DNA from: Gnetum montanum
Lineage: Eukaryota; Streptophyta; Gnetopsida; Gnetales; Gnetaceae
Reading direction: 5' to 3'
Assembly: GCA_015680685.1 (NCBI GenBank)
Contig: MNCI01004113.1
Span: 157,396 to 221,395 of the forward strand
Length of the DNA stretch: 64,000 nt
Shown: in pieces, positions 32,545 through 45,431 of the stretch
How the letters are laid out: each line of letters begins with the position of its first letter
Position numbering within the stretch: the stretch's first letter is position 1
The notes under the pieces: generated by a model
What the model saw: only the letters and a program-made list of their open reading frames with translations
Databases searched by the model: none
What the model was told of the DNA's origin: nothing
Program-made: the position numbers and the translations under genes

Positions 32545-33597
32545 ATGTGGTGGGCAAACTTGGTAGATTTGGAGAGGCACCTGCCTCATGTGTTTGAGTC
32601 GCAGAAGATGCAATGGCTGCCATGGATCTATGCTTTGTGGCAGCTAATTCGAACCAACGTCATGGTGGTTTTTTTGCTGTCGTTGTTGCCCATGTTTATT
32701 AGAATTGTCGTTCGGAATGGAAGATGGGCCGTGTTGCTGCTTCCGCTACATGGACACCCATTATTAAGTATTCAACTCGATGACAGAGACCCAGTGAAAG
32801 AGGGCTATTGGAACAACGGCAAGGAGCCCATAACATTCAAAATTGTTGAGATGCCCCAGGAGCAGCAGGAGAGGTTGCCGCGGGATTGGAGATGCGTGGA
32901 ATTTGAGGGCTATTTCTACTTCACCACTCAGAAATGCCTGGACCGCATGGCCTTCTGGATTGACGCCTATGACGGTGAAGAAGACAAGGTCATATTCGCC
33001 AAGTGCCATCGCGACAAGCTGGGAACTAAAATTTCAAGGCAGGAAGCTTACCCACTCGTTTTTTCCGGACTGTATGCAGTCATTCCAGATATGCCGTTCA
33101 CGTTGATAGAACGGGAAGATGTGAATAGTAAGCTTTGGGGAACACTGAGCGTGGTGCCGGCTCTGTTGCAGGCGGCCGGCAAAAACAGAACATCAATGTT
33201 GGTGAGCATTGTCATCATTGCTCTGGACGCCAACAGAGGTTGGTTGTACCGCATCTACGACGCAGCCTTCCTTAAACTCGTTCTCTTTGTCAAGGCCAAC
33301 ATCTTCCGCGACCGCTTATGGCTTTATCTTTTGTTCACCTGCTTCAGCAATCGGTGGGCACGGTCGTCGTGGCGAACAGACTGGACGTGCATGCTGAAAG
33401 AAGGGGAGGAGATTAAGCTGCACCACTACAGCAGACTGCGGAGCATGGATGATGTCACAATCGTGGGATCAGGCATCTATGACTGCAACAAAGATTACGT
33501 GATACGACTGTTGGACGGCTGTGGCAGGTATTGGAGCATGGAACACGGTGCTACTTACGCAGTAGCCCGACTCAACAAGCCCGTCTTCATGGAATAG
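32545..33597 (+). CDS. Uncharacterised single-exon protein, 350 aa, membrane-associated
   Basis: This is the only long intact ORF in the window without transposon features. The first ATG is 32545 and the stop TAG is at 33595-33597. Base composition is clearly richer in G+C than the AT-rich flanks. The N-terminus is amphipathic, with a hydrophobic segment at residues of about 38-55 (VMVVFLLSLLPMFIRIVV) and a second shorter one at about 62-75. The centre (85-190) is soluble and Cys/Asp-rich. A third hydrophobic run is near 215-225, a fourth (WLYLLFTCF) near 255. The C-terminal 80 residues are soluble with DVTIVGSGIYDC and an HGATYAVAR end. I do not recognise the family. An upstream non-coding exon is possible. 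It may be an expressed gene or a recent retrocopy. Confidence 0.7.
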   Translation: MWWANLVDLERHLPHVFESQKMQWLPWIYALWQLIRTNVMVVFLLSLLPMFIRIVVRNGRWAVLLLPLHGHPLLSIQLDDRDPVKEGYWNNGKEPITFKIVEMPQEQQERLPRDWRCVEFEGYFYFTTQKCLDRMAFWIDAYDGEEDKVIFAKCHRDKLGTKISRQEAYPLVFSGLYAVIPDMPFTLIEREDVNSKLWGTLSVVPALLQAAGKNRTSMLVSIVIIALDANRGWLYRIYDAAFLKLVLFVKANIFRDRLWLYLLFTCFSNRWARSSWRTDWTCMLKEGEEIKLHHYSRLRSMDDVTIVGSGIYDCNKDYVIRLLDGCGRYWSMEHGATYAVARLNKPVFME

Positions 33598-36500
33598 AGT
33601 AGAGTAGCAGCGTTTTATTGTTCTGGGTTTCTGATTTTGATTATATAACACGAACTTATCTCATAGCCTTCCTTCAAAATATGAAAGGAATATCCATCGT
33701 AGTGTATTATCCCCTTTCAAAACTGCAAACACTACATCACTGTAGACTCGTGAACATGAACTTACGAAGTATAACGATGCTCTATAGTCATAATTATTAA
33801 TTTCTTGAAAGTTGAAAGTCAAAACGGTTTTGGGGCAGACATCTTCGCAGTACATATATATTTGGGTTGTAACGCTTTTATAAATAAATATTCAGTGAAT
33901 TTCCTCCTAAACTTTCTAAACATTGGAGCGGTACATAAATATTTCCTTTATGAATTCTTTGATAAATAAATACTCCTTGAATTTTTTGATAAACTTTGGT
34001 AGCAAGCTATTGAAATAGTGGCCACGCAGGTCAGTAAGCTAACAAAGTTCTATCAAACTACACTCAACAATGGTAGAAGAATTATTGTTAATAGAAACAT
34101 TGATAAGTTTAGTAAATTGTGTAAAGAGTCTAAAACAAAGTTGTGGACATACTTGGTACTTGAAGTTCTTTTTGTTAGAGATGGCAATGCCAACAATTTA
34201 TTAAAGATTAATAAAATATAACTATTGATAATTATAATAATTTGAAATTTTAGCAATTATTAAAGCTCTAAAGATGACTTTGGAAATGTCAAGAAGAATT
34301 TTTGAAAGGCTGAAAACATATGTGAAGATGATCTAGGAAATGCTAGAGAACCCATGAGATATCATCAAATGGATTTGGAAATACCTTACTTCTTGTGCAA
34401 ACAACTATATGTATTTATTGTAATGAAGATTAATGAAATTACATTGCCTAATCATTTGCCAAGGTTTGAAAAGGATTTGGGACTCACTTTTCTTTTATCA
34501 AAATGACTTTTGATTGCTAGTTAATTTTCTCCTAATTATTTATGCTTTGTTGTCATCTAGGTTCTTCCTAATTTGATAACAAAGTACTTTCTCAAATCAT
34601 AAGATTAGTTCAAGCCTAGGTGTAGCCTCTCAAAAGAGGTTGGGCTTTCACTTCTCTACCAACCCTAGTACAAACCCACCTTAGCAAGATAAGTAATGAT
34701 CCTTTTTTATTCATTTAAAAATTCCTTTTGGTTTATGGAGATGTAATAAAATTTCACAAAAAAAAAGGTTTTATTGGTAGGAGATCAACTATGTAAGCCA
34801 TTTCCATGTTAAGACAACTATCGAGTAAATTTAGATGCAAAAAGAATAATTTGTATATGATTTTTATTTATTTGAAAAGGACTGTGATCAATTTTTTAAA
34901 GATGTTATTTGATGAACTTTTGAGAAGAAAATTTCTATTAAGTTTCATTTCATAGCAATGATATGATAAAAGAGTTTTGTAACAATGATAATACATTTGA
35001 GGGTCTTAAAGATTGATATTTAATAAAATAATTGATGCAAACAAATTGTATAGAAAAATGCGTAAATACGAAATACTATTACTATGGAATGATATCAGAA
35101 AATGTTAAATTTAGCTATGCAAATAGGATTAGAAAAAGGGCAATGGAAAAATAAGTTAGTTATGTTCTTTAAACATAGAGATTAAATTGATCTAAATGAT
35201 TATTGATCAATTGTAATTAGTGATATTTTTGCTAGCTTTTAAGAGTTATCCTAGAATCTATGCTTAGAAGAAGATGAATTGAAAAAAATAAGATACACCT
35301 AGTTTCCCAAGAAGCATTTAAACAACACAATTCTATCATAGACCATCTAATCATTTTAAAATATTTTTTTCTCAAGTAACAAAGTAACTATAGCAGCATG
35401 GTAGTCTTTTCTAAAAAGGTTGCTATCTCACTAGTTTAGTTATTTGGTTTTTCTCTTGTAAATCTAATTTTTCTTTTTTTAAATTTTATTTATCAAATCT
35501 GATTTATTCAAAATTTCTCCCAATCTTTAACCAATGTTGAAATTTCTACTTCTTTTATTAAGACAAAATTTTTTGTTTATTCCGAAAATGAGATTTACAA
35601 GCTAGTGAGCAAAAATTTGTAACATCTCTTTCTAGTAATGTTGAGGCAACTAAGACACCTAATCTTGTTATCTATGATGATGTATATGAGTCGTTAGTTA
35701 TTAATCTTGTACAACAATATGTGTTCATTCAAATTTGGAATTACCTACCTTGTAATTGAAGTTTCGCTTCATAATTAAATGATGTGATACAAAACTAACA
35801 TACCTTATAGTCATTTATACATAAGCATACATTGTTGATCATCCATAAATGAACACTAAATTTTGATACCCAATCTAAAGAGTATTCTAAAAATCTATGT
35901 TCTATCAAGTTGTTTAATCTTCCATGGATAAAGCTAAGTAGTAAATTATTAGTCTTTTCAATCCCATTAAGCACATGACATCTATTTCCACACCATTTGA
36001 TTTTTGAAAAATGTTATTTTTTAATTTTTGTTTTTTACAATCAATCTTCTCAATTGTAAAAAGGAATTGGTATTGCAAGTAGACAAAAAGACTTATATTC
36101 AACTAATTACATATTATAAGTTTCCTAATTCTTGTAACTTTTATTATTGTGAATGATATTTTTTTCTACTATTTGTTCTTTTATACTCAGGAAAAAAGAT
36201 GTTAAAGAAAAGAAAAAATATGTTAAAGTTCATGTCACTTTTATCATCGTGAAGGACATTTGGTTAATGTTTATTCTTTTCTACTCAAGATTAGAAAAAA
36301 GAAAAAATGTGTTGAAGTTGATACAATGCAAAAACATGTTGAAGTTGAGGATAGGAAAAAACAATTTGAAGTTTAAGATATGAAAATTTAAATTACTTGT
36401 TAATGATAAGAATGATCACATGATAATAAAAAACTAGAGAAGATAGAATTTTCCGTGAATATTTTTACTTGTATGACATGAAGTATTTATCAATCTAGAT

Positions 36501-36611
36501 AGATAGCTCCTAACATAAATTTTTCCCTCATCTAACAAGAATATTATCAACCTAAAAATTAAACTAATGTTGACAAGTGGACTGTAGCTAAAGGCAAAGA
36601 TTCTTGATATA
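33598..36611. other. AT-rich intergenic region, no gene seen
   Basis: About 3 kb of high-AT sequence with short unrelated ORFs, poly-A/T runs and several AATAAA-like hexamers. AATAAA-type signals at about 33885 could serve the upstream gene. I found no domain, LTR terminus or RNA gene. Confidence 0.5.
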
Positions 36612-36616
36612 AGGAT

Positions 36617-37531
36617 TGATGAGTGGTTGAGGTACCCCTATGCCCAACCATACAAATCCCAAAGCACTCATCCATGATTTGGTTGAAGTTTGTGGACTCT
36701 ATAGTTTCTAATACACTAGTCTTCTAGGAAGTGAACCTTGTCCTAATGATCATTCATTGTCTTCCCAATTACACTTGTGATGCACATGATATGGCTAAGT
36801 ATAATTGAAGCATATGATTTTTATTGTTTTATGTTTTATGTTCTTTGGTGCTTAAAGGTGAGAGATGAAGTAATTTAATAACTAAATTGATTTAACTAAT
36901 TAACTAATCTCTAACTAGCCCTAACATAATCTGTACACGTCTTGAACCCACATATCCATTGTTGGGTTACCAAGCACTACACTATTGAGAGGACCAAGCA
37001 ATAACACTGCTGGGATTACCACGCGAATACATGTTTATGCTTGAAGTGGTTGTACTTATGTGTTTAATCTATTTAGCTTAATTAATTAACTAATCACTTG
37101 AATTCTAATTTAGCTTAATTAACAGCGTAATTAATGAAAATAACAAATGCATAAATAAATCATTAATCTATTCTAAGTGCTGAAAGGTTTATCAAGAAGC
37201 TCATCTTTATTGCTATACACATTGGTGTGGTTCAAGTACAACAATGCTCAAATAAAGACTCGTACACTTTTTGACTCCTACTGTAGGCACTCAGAAAAAT
37301 ATTCTAACTTTCAAATAGACAAACTACAAGAGCTCTACTACTACTATGACTTCTAATGTCCATAAACATAACTGAGAGCTCGTATTTATAGTTTTTTCTA
37401 TAAGACTACATTTATGGGGCCTTATAGATATAGCAAACACTATGTTGACATGGCCCTGTCGATGGGGCAACACCATGTAAACAAGGCTCTGTCAATTGGG
37501 GCTCATCAACATGACACTTTGACATTCATCA
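36617..37531 (-). mobile_element. Family E 3' LTR (915 bp), minus orientation
   Basis: It begins TGATGAGTGGTTGAGGTACCCC and ends ACATTCATCA, directly followed by TACCCCCAC, the reverse complement of a PPT. So it is the 3' LTR of an element reading leftwards, with its interior to the right. Blocks shared with family A include ATACAAAT, GGGTTACCAAGC, the TTCAAGTACAACAATGCTC/AATAAAGA block, GACTCCTACTGTAGGCACTC and CTCGTATTTATAG (inverted TATA region). No matching 5' LTR was found before 42543. Confidence 0.8.
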
Positions 37532-37600
37532 TACCCCCACAACTAAATGAAAACTTGTCCTTGAGTTCCTTTACAAAATTGGGAAGGTATGAGATTATTA
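37532..37600 (-). promoter_or_regulatory. PPT and conserved pre-PPT block of the family E element
   Basis: Read on the minus strand it gives GTTAATAATCTCATACC, then TTGTAAAGGAACTCAAGGAC and GTGGGGGTA immediately before the LTR. The same block with small changes precedes the 3' LTRs of A1, NA1 and the interrupted element at 20841. This ties family E to family A despite diverged LTRs. Confidence 0.75.
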
Positions 37601-37759
37601 ACTAACTCTTGACAAAAGTGAGTGATTGAGTGTAGAGAACAACACAGTGCAAAAATTATGGTATTCATGACTCAAAATTGAACACCATAACATGACTACA
37701 CAAAAATTGGATAGCACATTCTCTAGTGGCATGAAGGAGGTAGAGAAGATTAGATAGTC

Positions 37760-39585
37760 CTAGGTAGTGGTGGCTCCTAAGGTTATGAAGGACCTTTGCT
37801 AGCTTTGGGCATGTGTAGTAGCTAAGGTGGCTATGGTTGTCCTATTGTAGCTTCAACCTCTGGTGAAAAGCAAAAGGTGTCTAGTAATTCCTTCATCTTC
37901 TCCTCCTTACTTCGGGGATCATTCATAGTCCATGTGGCATCACCAATGTGGGATAGAATGGGGACATCCCATGGATAGGACATTACAAGGAACATCTCCT
38001 TCAAGTTGACAAACCAAGTAGCAAACTATTTGCATTCAACATTGAATGCCCTAACTGCATTCTACAACTTCTAGTAGTCATTCATTCTCGTGGTTAGGTT
38101 CTTATTAATTGATTGTTGATCAATGAATCATGCCTTGAGAACTTTGAGTTCAGTATTTTCCATCGCAAGCTTTGCTTGGTGTCCTTGTGATGCTTGAACT
38201 CGGCCTTGTACAATAAGTACAAGCTAGCCACCTATTTCTCAAGCTTTGACTACGGCCATCTCATAGTCAACATGGGTAGATTTTCATAACAGATATTGGC
38301 GAGCTCCATGTATTCCATCATCTCCTCGATTTGCAACTCCTTCATGCGGATTTCTACTTTGATGCAGGCATCTATCCCATCAATGATGGGTCACCACACT
38401 TATTTCCCTTACTAGAGTTGTTGAAGGGTTTCATTTACTTTTTCCTTCTCCAACTGGATGTGTTTTTTATTTACTTCTTTTTGTAGACCAACCTAATCTC
38501 TGTAACGGTCCTTGACTCTCTCAAATTTAAGAGCCTTTGATTTCCAAGAGGCTATCTTGATCATAGTTATTTTATGAAGAGCACAAACCTCCTCCATGGA
38601 GAGATTTCTATTTTCTACTGTCAATCTCCTCAATTCTATGTTTGCTCTAGCTAGTTGCTCCTGCTGTTGATGGATGAATTCTATTAATTATTGTTTATGC
38701 TCATCAACATTCTGCAGGTGATGGTTCTCTACAATCAACTATACATTCTCCTAGCAAGTCTAATCCAAGGCCTTTTGAATTTTGTGCTATGTGGCCTCTG
38801 CCAAGGATTGATAGAACACTGCCATTTCCATTGCATCCTCAAACCATTTTAGTCTAGTGTGAAGCTATTTCATAGCTTCATCCCTTATCAATGTCCAATT
38901 GAGAAATGTGGGATCAGAAATTTGGGCTCTTAATTGGTCAACTTCAGCAACCAAGCATTCATTCAGTTCTTTGGCTATTTCAAGTTACCCCTCCAAGATG
39001 ATGTTCTGTCCCCTTGCCTTAAGAAGCTCCAATTGGGTTGTAGTAATATTTTCTAGAAGGTCAAAGACATCCAGGAGTAGTTTCCTGGTTCCTACCAACC
39101 AGTCCAACAGTTCTTCGTGTTGTGCTACATTTATTCTATTTCTTGTGGTTTCTACAAACATCTGCACATCCTTGAGTGTAGTGACATCAAGTACGAACAT
39201 CATAGATGTATTGAGCATTTCGGTAATCTGATCAGTACTCACTTCTGCTGTTGTCTACTAAGGCTCACCATGATGTTTCCATAAGAGAGTTTGATTTCAA
39301 TCCTGATGATAAGATCCTCTATTTTAATTTGCTACAATTGGTCAATTTGGATAAGTTTCAATTTCATTGGGAAGGATCATAAATTGTCTATACTAGTTAC
39401 CAGTCTGGTGTAGTACACATCTATCATCCCAACGAGCTAGATAAAGTCTTTTTGGTCAATGGAAACACTTGAAGCACTATAGAGAATATTTTTCTCCTCT
39501 AAGGGTACCTAATGATCAATCTTATGTCTTGTACTCAAAGGTCTATCAAGTGATAGACATGGATTAGTCATGAAGGAGAATCCTC
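37760..39585 (-). pseudogene. Broken coiled-coil protein coding region next to the family E LTR
   Basis: On the minus strand about 600 codons can be followed with frame changes. From 39242 to about 38400 a single frame continues through roughly ten stops that are almost all TAG or TAA. The peptide is strongly helical, with heptad-like repeats: ITEMLNTSM, VETTRNRINVAQHEELLDWL, TTTQLELLKARGQN, ELNECLVAEVDQLRAQI and IHQQQEQLARANIELRRLTV. The upstream part (39585-39250) reads PLSTRHKID and VGMIDVYYTRLVTSIDNL. No RT, protease or integrase motif was found. It lies just upstream of a 3' LTR, where Athila-like elements may have an env-like ORF, but it could also be a Gag-like or host-derived protein. 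Function unknown. Confidence 0.6.
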
Positions 39586-42543
39586 CATACCATGTTGAAT
39601 TTTTCTTTCTATTTTACTAGTTTACTTGTGTATCTTAATAAAGTTCATATGTTTAGTTAGTGCACTTTATATTTTTGAGATTAATAGTTAATCATACATG
39701 ATTTTTCTTTTTCTTAATCATGTTTATGTATGTATGGGAAAACCAACTAATGTATTTTATGAATGTTCACCTAATAAGCCAATGGTAATGCAAATGTACT
39801 AAATGGATCTAATGTGGAGCCATGATTAATGGAATGTCTACACAATAAAATATATCCACCCATTTTCTTCTATCCTTCATTGATGAACTAGGCTTAGATT
39901 TAGTGGAGAGCTTGGACTCACACTACAAGTTGTTGAAGGAGATGCTACTAGGACTATGGATAGCTGGTCGATCCACATCTTACGATGTAAGATTTGGAAT
40001 CCAAAAATAGTGCTTGATTACTAAAAAGGAGAGGGTGTATCATTAATGATCCTTGTGACCATTGAATGATTCTAATTGATGTAATTAAACCAAGGTACAC
40101 ATACTTCCTTGCCTAGCCACCTTGGTCAAAAGAGGTTTATGATCTTACAAACTTATGCATGCTATGTGGTGAGGGATGAGTTTTTCTATCATGTAAGTCA
40201 AAGAATCCAAGTAGTGATCCAACACTATAATTGTTTCTATAACCCTCATTCAACATCAAAACCCTCTTCTCATAAAAATGACAAAAAATGAAAAAAGAAA
40301 ATGATGAGATGGTGGATAAAAATAAGAGAGAAAAAAAGAAAAAGATAAAGGAAAAGAAGGAAAAATAATAGAATGATAATAATAAAAATAAAAGGTAATT
40401 GGAAGAGAAATGTAATTTCATGATTGTTAGTCCAAAAAAATTGGTACATTTACCATCTCTAGCTAGTCATGTAATTACTCAACTAAATCAAAGCTAGTGA
40501 TGGAACTAATACACATATATGTTATTTTCCCATTCAACCCATTTCTTGGATTGCTTGAACTCCAATATAATAGTTCATAATAATCTCCTACTCAATCCTT
40601 ACTCATGGCCATGATAGCCTAAAAGTATATCTCTTATTAGAATTTGGTAACATCAATTACTACCTCTACCTAATTCCTAAATCATTACTATTAGAATCAT
40701 AATTGGTAAGCATAGCTAGAGGGATCAATGGGAGGATTTTGACAGAGAAAAACTTAGGAATCCTGTCATGCATATGTGCATGGATGGAGTTAAATCAAAC
40801 TAGAATTTTAACTTCTAGATGTTTTATAGTGTAATTCCTTGATTTGATTTCACCAATTGTTAGACTATAGAATAACCAAGCCTAGATGGCATTGGTGATG
40901 GTAGGTGTGATCTTGCAGTTGGAAGGAAGAGGTGGAGAACTATCCCTCCTAGGTGAATAAGTAATGATGATGGAATATGACAATGGATCTACTATAGTGT
41001 AGGATATGCTCACATGCTTCATGAGCTAATTGAATGGTTGGTTGAAGATTCAGTGTTGTTGTACTAACATACACTCTCTTGTCCATTATGCATTATCCAT
41101 TCATTCCATTTCATGTCTCATCCATCATTGTGTATGGCAAGAAGTTAATTAGGAAAAGTAGGAAATAATATTGATCATACAGTTGGAGGGACTCATGTTG
41201 GATGTTGAGTTCTCACTCGTTGTTGGAAATCCATGGGTGTTTCATTAATGTGTTCCTAAGGAAAAGAGAGGCATGAATATGCTATGGAAAGGAATCATGC
41301 ATTCTTGGTTGTGTAGCATCGTGAGAAATTGAGTTCAAGATTAACTTCTAGGATGGTGATGGTTGCATGACATAAGGCACTCAGTTGATCTTCTGCATGT
41401 GGGGTTGTGACTCAATGAGCTTAATGGTTTGACCAAGACTATCTTCCTCCACTTTTTATTTTTTACCTTCATGTTTGAACATCTTAGTTTACTTTTGTGT
41501 TGGGGTAAATAGTTTTAAGACTTGTTTTGATTTATTATTTTTCATGTTTACATTTGTAATTGTTGTACAAGTGTTCTCTAGTACATGTCATTAGTTAATG
41601 TTATCCAAGGCTAATGTTTCATAACTCAGTCATCATAAAGAGACACCATTAGGAATTTTTTTTCTAATCCTATTATATTGTAATACCTATGTAGATGCTT
41701 GGTATGAGATTATGGAGTTGTTCTTCATGTTTTCTTTGGGGATCATACTAGTGGCTTGTCCTAGAAGAAAAGAGATTAGTTGAGATTGTCAAAGCGTGCA
41801 CTGACTACCCTACATGAGCACATCCCTTGCATTAGTGCAGGTGTGTTGACACATCCCTACCTAGTCATGATCAACTATTCTCACCTATGGTGTGATTAGG
41901 TTGGGTTTTTTAGCATTGACAAGTCTCCATTGGAATTCAAGCTCTAACAAACTATTTTCATTCCCACATAAAAATTAAAAATATCCAAGGAGAGTTCTTA
42001 CACAATAATAAATAAATACTTAGTTATTTTTGGTGATTGTGGCATTTGGATTATGTAAATAGCTTTTCCTCCCTTAAGTAATTTAATTTTATTTGTTGTT
42101 TGTATGTTTTTAGAGTTGTCACTTTTGCAAGTGTGGCTAAACTTTGTTAGAGTGCTACCTTGCTTACATAGCCTAGAATCGTTTGGTTGATGAAGAGTCT
42201 AGTATTTTACATGGTGAATAAAGCTTATGAATTTTCTTCATTTTTGCATCTTTGATATCTTAAACCTTGAAATACCAAAATTATTTTAACTTTTTAAAAG
42301 CCTAAAAATATTTATTTAATTCTTATTTTCATAGGCTGCAAACATTCAACCTTAATCAAGGAGGTTACAACTGTCTAGCACAGTGTTAGGCCATCAAGGT
42401 TATGAATAAGAGCCATTTTATTACATTTTTTATGTGGTGTTGCACCTATCCCTTGAGGGATTGCAACATGTGTGTGTGTGTGTGTTACCCTTGTTCCCAA
42501 ATGAGATTGAAATTAATACATGTTTATTATCATTTTCATCTTT
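39586..42543. other. AT-rich intergenic or decayed element interior
   Basis: This nearly 3-kb stretch shows no domain and no second family E LTR. It may be the degraded interior of that element. A purine-rich run at 40280-40400 explains a low-complexity open frame on the minus strand (40137-40421). A (TG)8 microsatellite lies at 42469-42485. Confidence 0.45.
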
Positions 42544-42548
42544 ACAAC
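42544..42548. repeat. Target-site duplication ACAAC, left of NA1
   Basis: ACAAC lies directly before TGATGAG. It is repeated at 50149-50153 directly after the other LTR's CTCATCA. Confidence 0.93.
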
Positions 42549-43608
42549 TGATGAGTGGCGAGGTACCCCTACACTCAACCATACGAATACGAGCATGCAC
42601 ACGCGATCCGGTCGAACACCGCAAACTAAATGCCTTAACACCACAAGAAACACTTGGGGTTAATCGTTCGCTGTCTTCCCAGGCTTGCTTATAAGTTTCA
42701 TGGTGTATGGTTAAGCAAGTCTGAGGTATGTGATTTTTTTGGTATTTTTCGGTTTATCTTCTATGCTATCAGAGGAAAGGGTTGAGAAACTAAGCTAACT
42801 CTAACTAATGTCCTAAGTCTACATTAACTAGCGTCAGCATCCGTTCCCACTTACCGTACACACCCTAAACTATGCAACTATGGCATACCAAACGCTAATC
42901 ATTACTAGGATCACCACACGTAACGCAAGTACTCGAAGTGGTCGTACTGAGGCACCTATTTAGCTTAAGTGTGATAAGCAGCCAATTCCTTAGCTAGCCG
43001 TACACACCCGTGGGTGCTCGTAACTAAGTCGTACTTATCACACGTTCTAGCCTAGCAATGAGTAGCCGATTCCTTGACTAGCCATACACACTGGACTACC
43101 AATGGGATTACCAAGCGCAGAATCCTAGAATACGCTATTGGGTTACCAAGCAGCCAATGCTCGTAATCAAGTTGTACTCATGCGTTGCAACAAGCAGCCG
43201 ATTCCTTGAGTAGCCGTACACGTCCGTAGACACTTGTAATCAAGTCGTACTTGTGTGCACTAGGAAAGCAGTAAATAAACAACAATAAATGAAACCACGT
43301 GCTGCAAGTTTTATCCAATCAAGTTCGTCTTTATTGCCGTACACAACTTGGGTTCAGGTTACAAGCTGCTCGAATAAAGAGCCGTTCACTCTAGGACTCC
43401 TACTGTGGGCACATGGGAAAAATTCTAACTCTGGAGTGATCAATCTGCCAGAGCTTCGCTACTTCTAGCCAAGATTGGAAAATGAAGGGAGTGCCGCCTC
43501 TTATTTATAGATATGGCGGCGGACCGCGATATCGCGTAAGCGATATCGCAAGAGAAGACGCGATATTGTGTACGCGATATCACGGCACATGCAGGTCGCG
43601 TCTCATCA
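42549..43608 (-). mobile_element. NA1 3' LTR (1060 bp)
   Basis: TGATGAGTGG to GTCTCATCA, followed (leftward reading: preceded) by the PPT. Inverted TATA box at 43502-43509. It differs from the 5' LTR by scattered substitutions and by a rearranged palindrome array near 43525-43582. Confidence 0.92.
43525..43582. repeat. GCGATATCGC palindromes in U3 of the NA1 3' LTR
   Basis: Perfect palindromes occur at 43525-43536 (CGCGATATCGCG) and 43540-43549 (GCGATATCGC). Imperfect ones are at about 43560-43568 and 43574-43581. They lie within 75 bp upstream of the TATA box when read on the minus strand. Confidence 0.85.
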
Positions 43609-43617
43609 TACCCCCAT
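43609..43617 (-). promoter_or_regulatory. Polypurine tract of NA1
   Basis: On the minus strand this is ATGGGGGTA directly before the LTR TGATGAGACG. It is identical to the tract of A1. Confidence 0.85.
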
Positions 43618-45399
43618 GACTGAATGAAAACTCGTCCTCGAGTTCCTTACAATGATATCAGGTAGGTATGGGATTATTAGGGGAAATGGAACTAATGGGA
43701 TGACATGTGAACGGTCTTTATTACAAGACTTGACAAAAACTGGTGTTCATGACAACATGGGTGAACACCTTATTACAATGACATCAGGCCACAGTTGGCA
43801 GCTGAGAGAAAAGAGGAGAGAGAATAGAAGAGAAGAAGAGAGAAGAGTCTTGTTGCTGCCAACGCCTAGATTGCGCCTTTCGTTGTCCATCTGTAAGCGC
43901 ATTATCAATTCCACTCCTTGCATGCTGCTTCAGCGCTGCTCCATTCCAAGTGTCTGCTCTAGATCCATTCTGTTGTTGTATGATTGCCATCTGCACACAC
44001 AACACAATCATATATTAGCAAGGGTAATTGAATCATTAAGTAAAGCATACCTTGCTTCGGTTTAGGTTCCTTGGCTAAGTTGTGGTATGGCTAATATGGA
44101 TCTGGGAAAATGTAGATGATGACTACCGAAGGTATAGGGGTTAGGAAGAAAAACGAAAAAATCCGGGGCTTAGGATAAAAATCGAAAAATCAGGCCCCGT
44201 ACCCCCATGACTAATCGCGAACCTCCGGTAGCATTAGAAATGGAGAACGAAAAGGAGTAGTAAAGATAGGTAAAAGGGGACAACTATGGCATCGGTGAAA
44301 TGGATGTCAAGATGGAAATGAATAAAAAGAAAATTAATTGCAAAATGTTAAGGAAAAGAAGTTAACTAATGTTCCAAATAGGAATGTCAGTGGGTCCTCC
44401 CCAAAGCAGGCTCATGCCCTTAATGCCTTGACAATCCCATATTCAAAGAGTCCATGGGCTCTGGGAATGTCCTTTGGAACAAGAGTTAAAGTCTTAACCG
44501 TAAGAATTTACCAAATAGAAAACAAAGCATCAACCAAAGTATATACAATGATACAACCGGCAATGAGGTGAACAATGGAGAGAAGGATGGGAAGAAGAGA
44601 AGTGGAATGGAATCCCAGGAATAAGGTGGTGTACAGCCCCTTCTATATTTCATGATTAATGTGACCTGGCGAATCTCATTCCAACTCAGGCCTCAAACCA
44701 ACCACTTCCAGTGACTTCGCATCAATGCATTTGGTTAAACCATCCACTTGGATAACAAGGATGCATCTTCGAAGAGCCACCACCATTCCGACGAAACGAA
44801 GGAGAGAATGGGAAGCGAGAAGGGCCTTAGTTAGAGGGAACACTTTGGTTCCATAACCAGTGCTTGTAGCCCAAATTTTATTTCATCTAAGTGGTGTGCT
44901 TTGAATCCTCACTTTTGCGTTTTTGCCCTTTTTTTTCTTTTTTTTTATGTTTTGTGTTTTTATGCGTGGGGACCACACCATGCAAAGACTTCTTATTTTT
45001 ATTGTCTCAGCTTCCGATTATTGGGTTACATCGGAACGGTAAGAAAACCCAAGAAGAAAACATCCAAGCACCCAAGTGAATGACCAACACAAGAGCACCA
45101 AGTTCCCTTGAAGTCACACCCTTTTCAAATCCTTGAGTCCTTCCTTAGTTTGAGAAATGCCCAGTCACTGGTTCGTTAAAGTTCTTATTGGAAGGGAACT
45201 GTACATTTCCAAGCCAAGGGAAACCATAGACTTGATGGATGGATGGATGAAGTGATCTCATTGCCTGCCATATCAAAAGAACATACCTTAGTATCAACAA
45301 TGTAACTTAAAGGTAAAAACCAAACATTAGCAATTAATGAAAAACAGTTCATCCCATCGGCCCGAACACTTATTGGGTGACGAATTTACATGATGGATG

Positions 45400-45431
<32 letters not shown>

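Noticed and set aside
40137..40421. Phe/Ser-rich minus-strand ORF
   Set aside because: Translation of a purine-rich low-complexity run.
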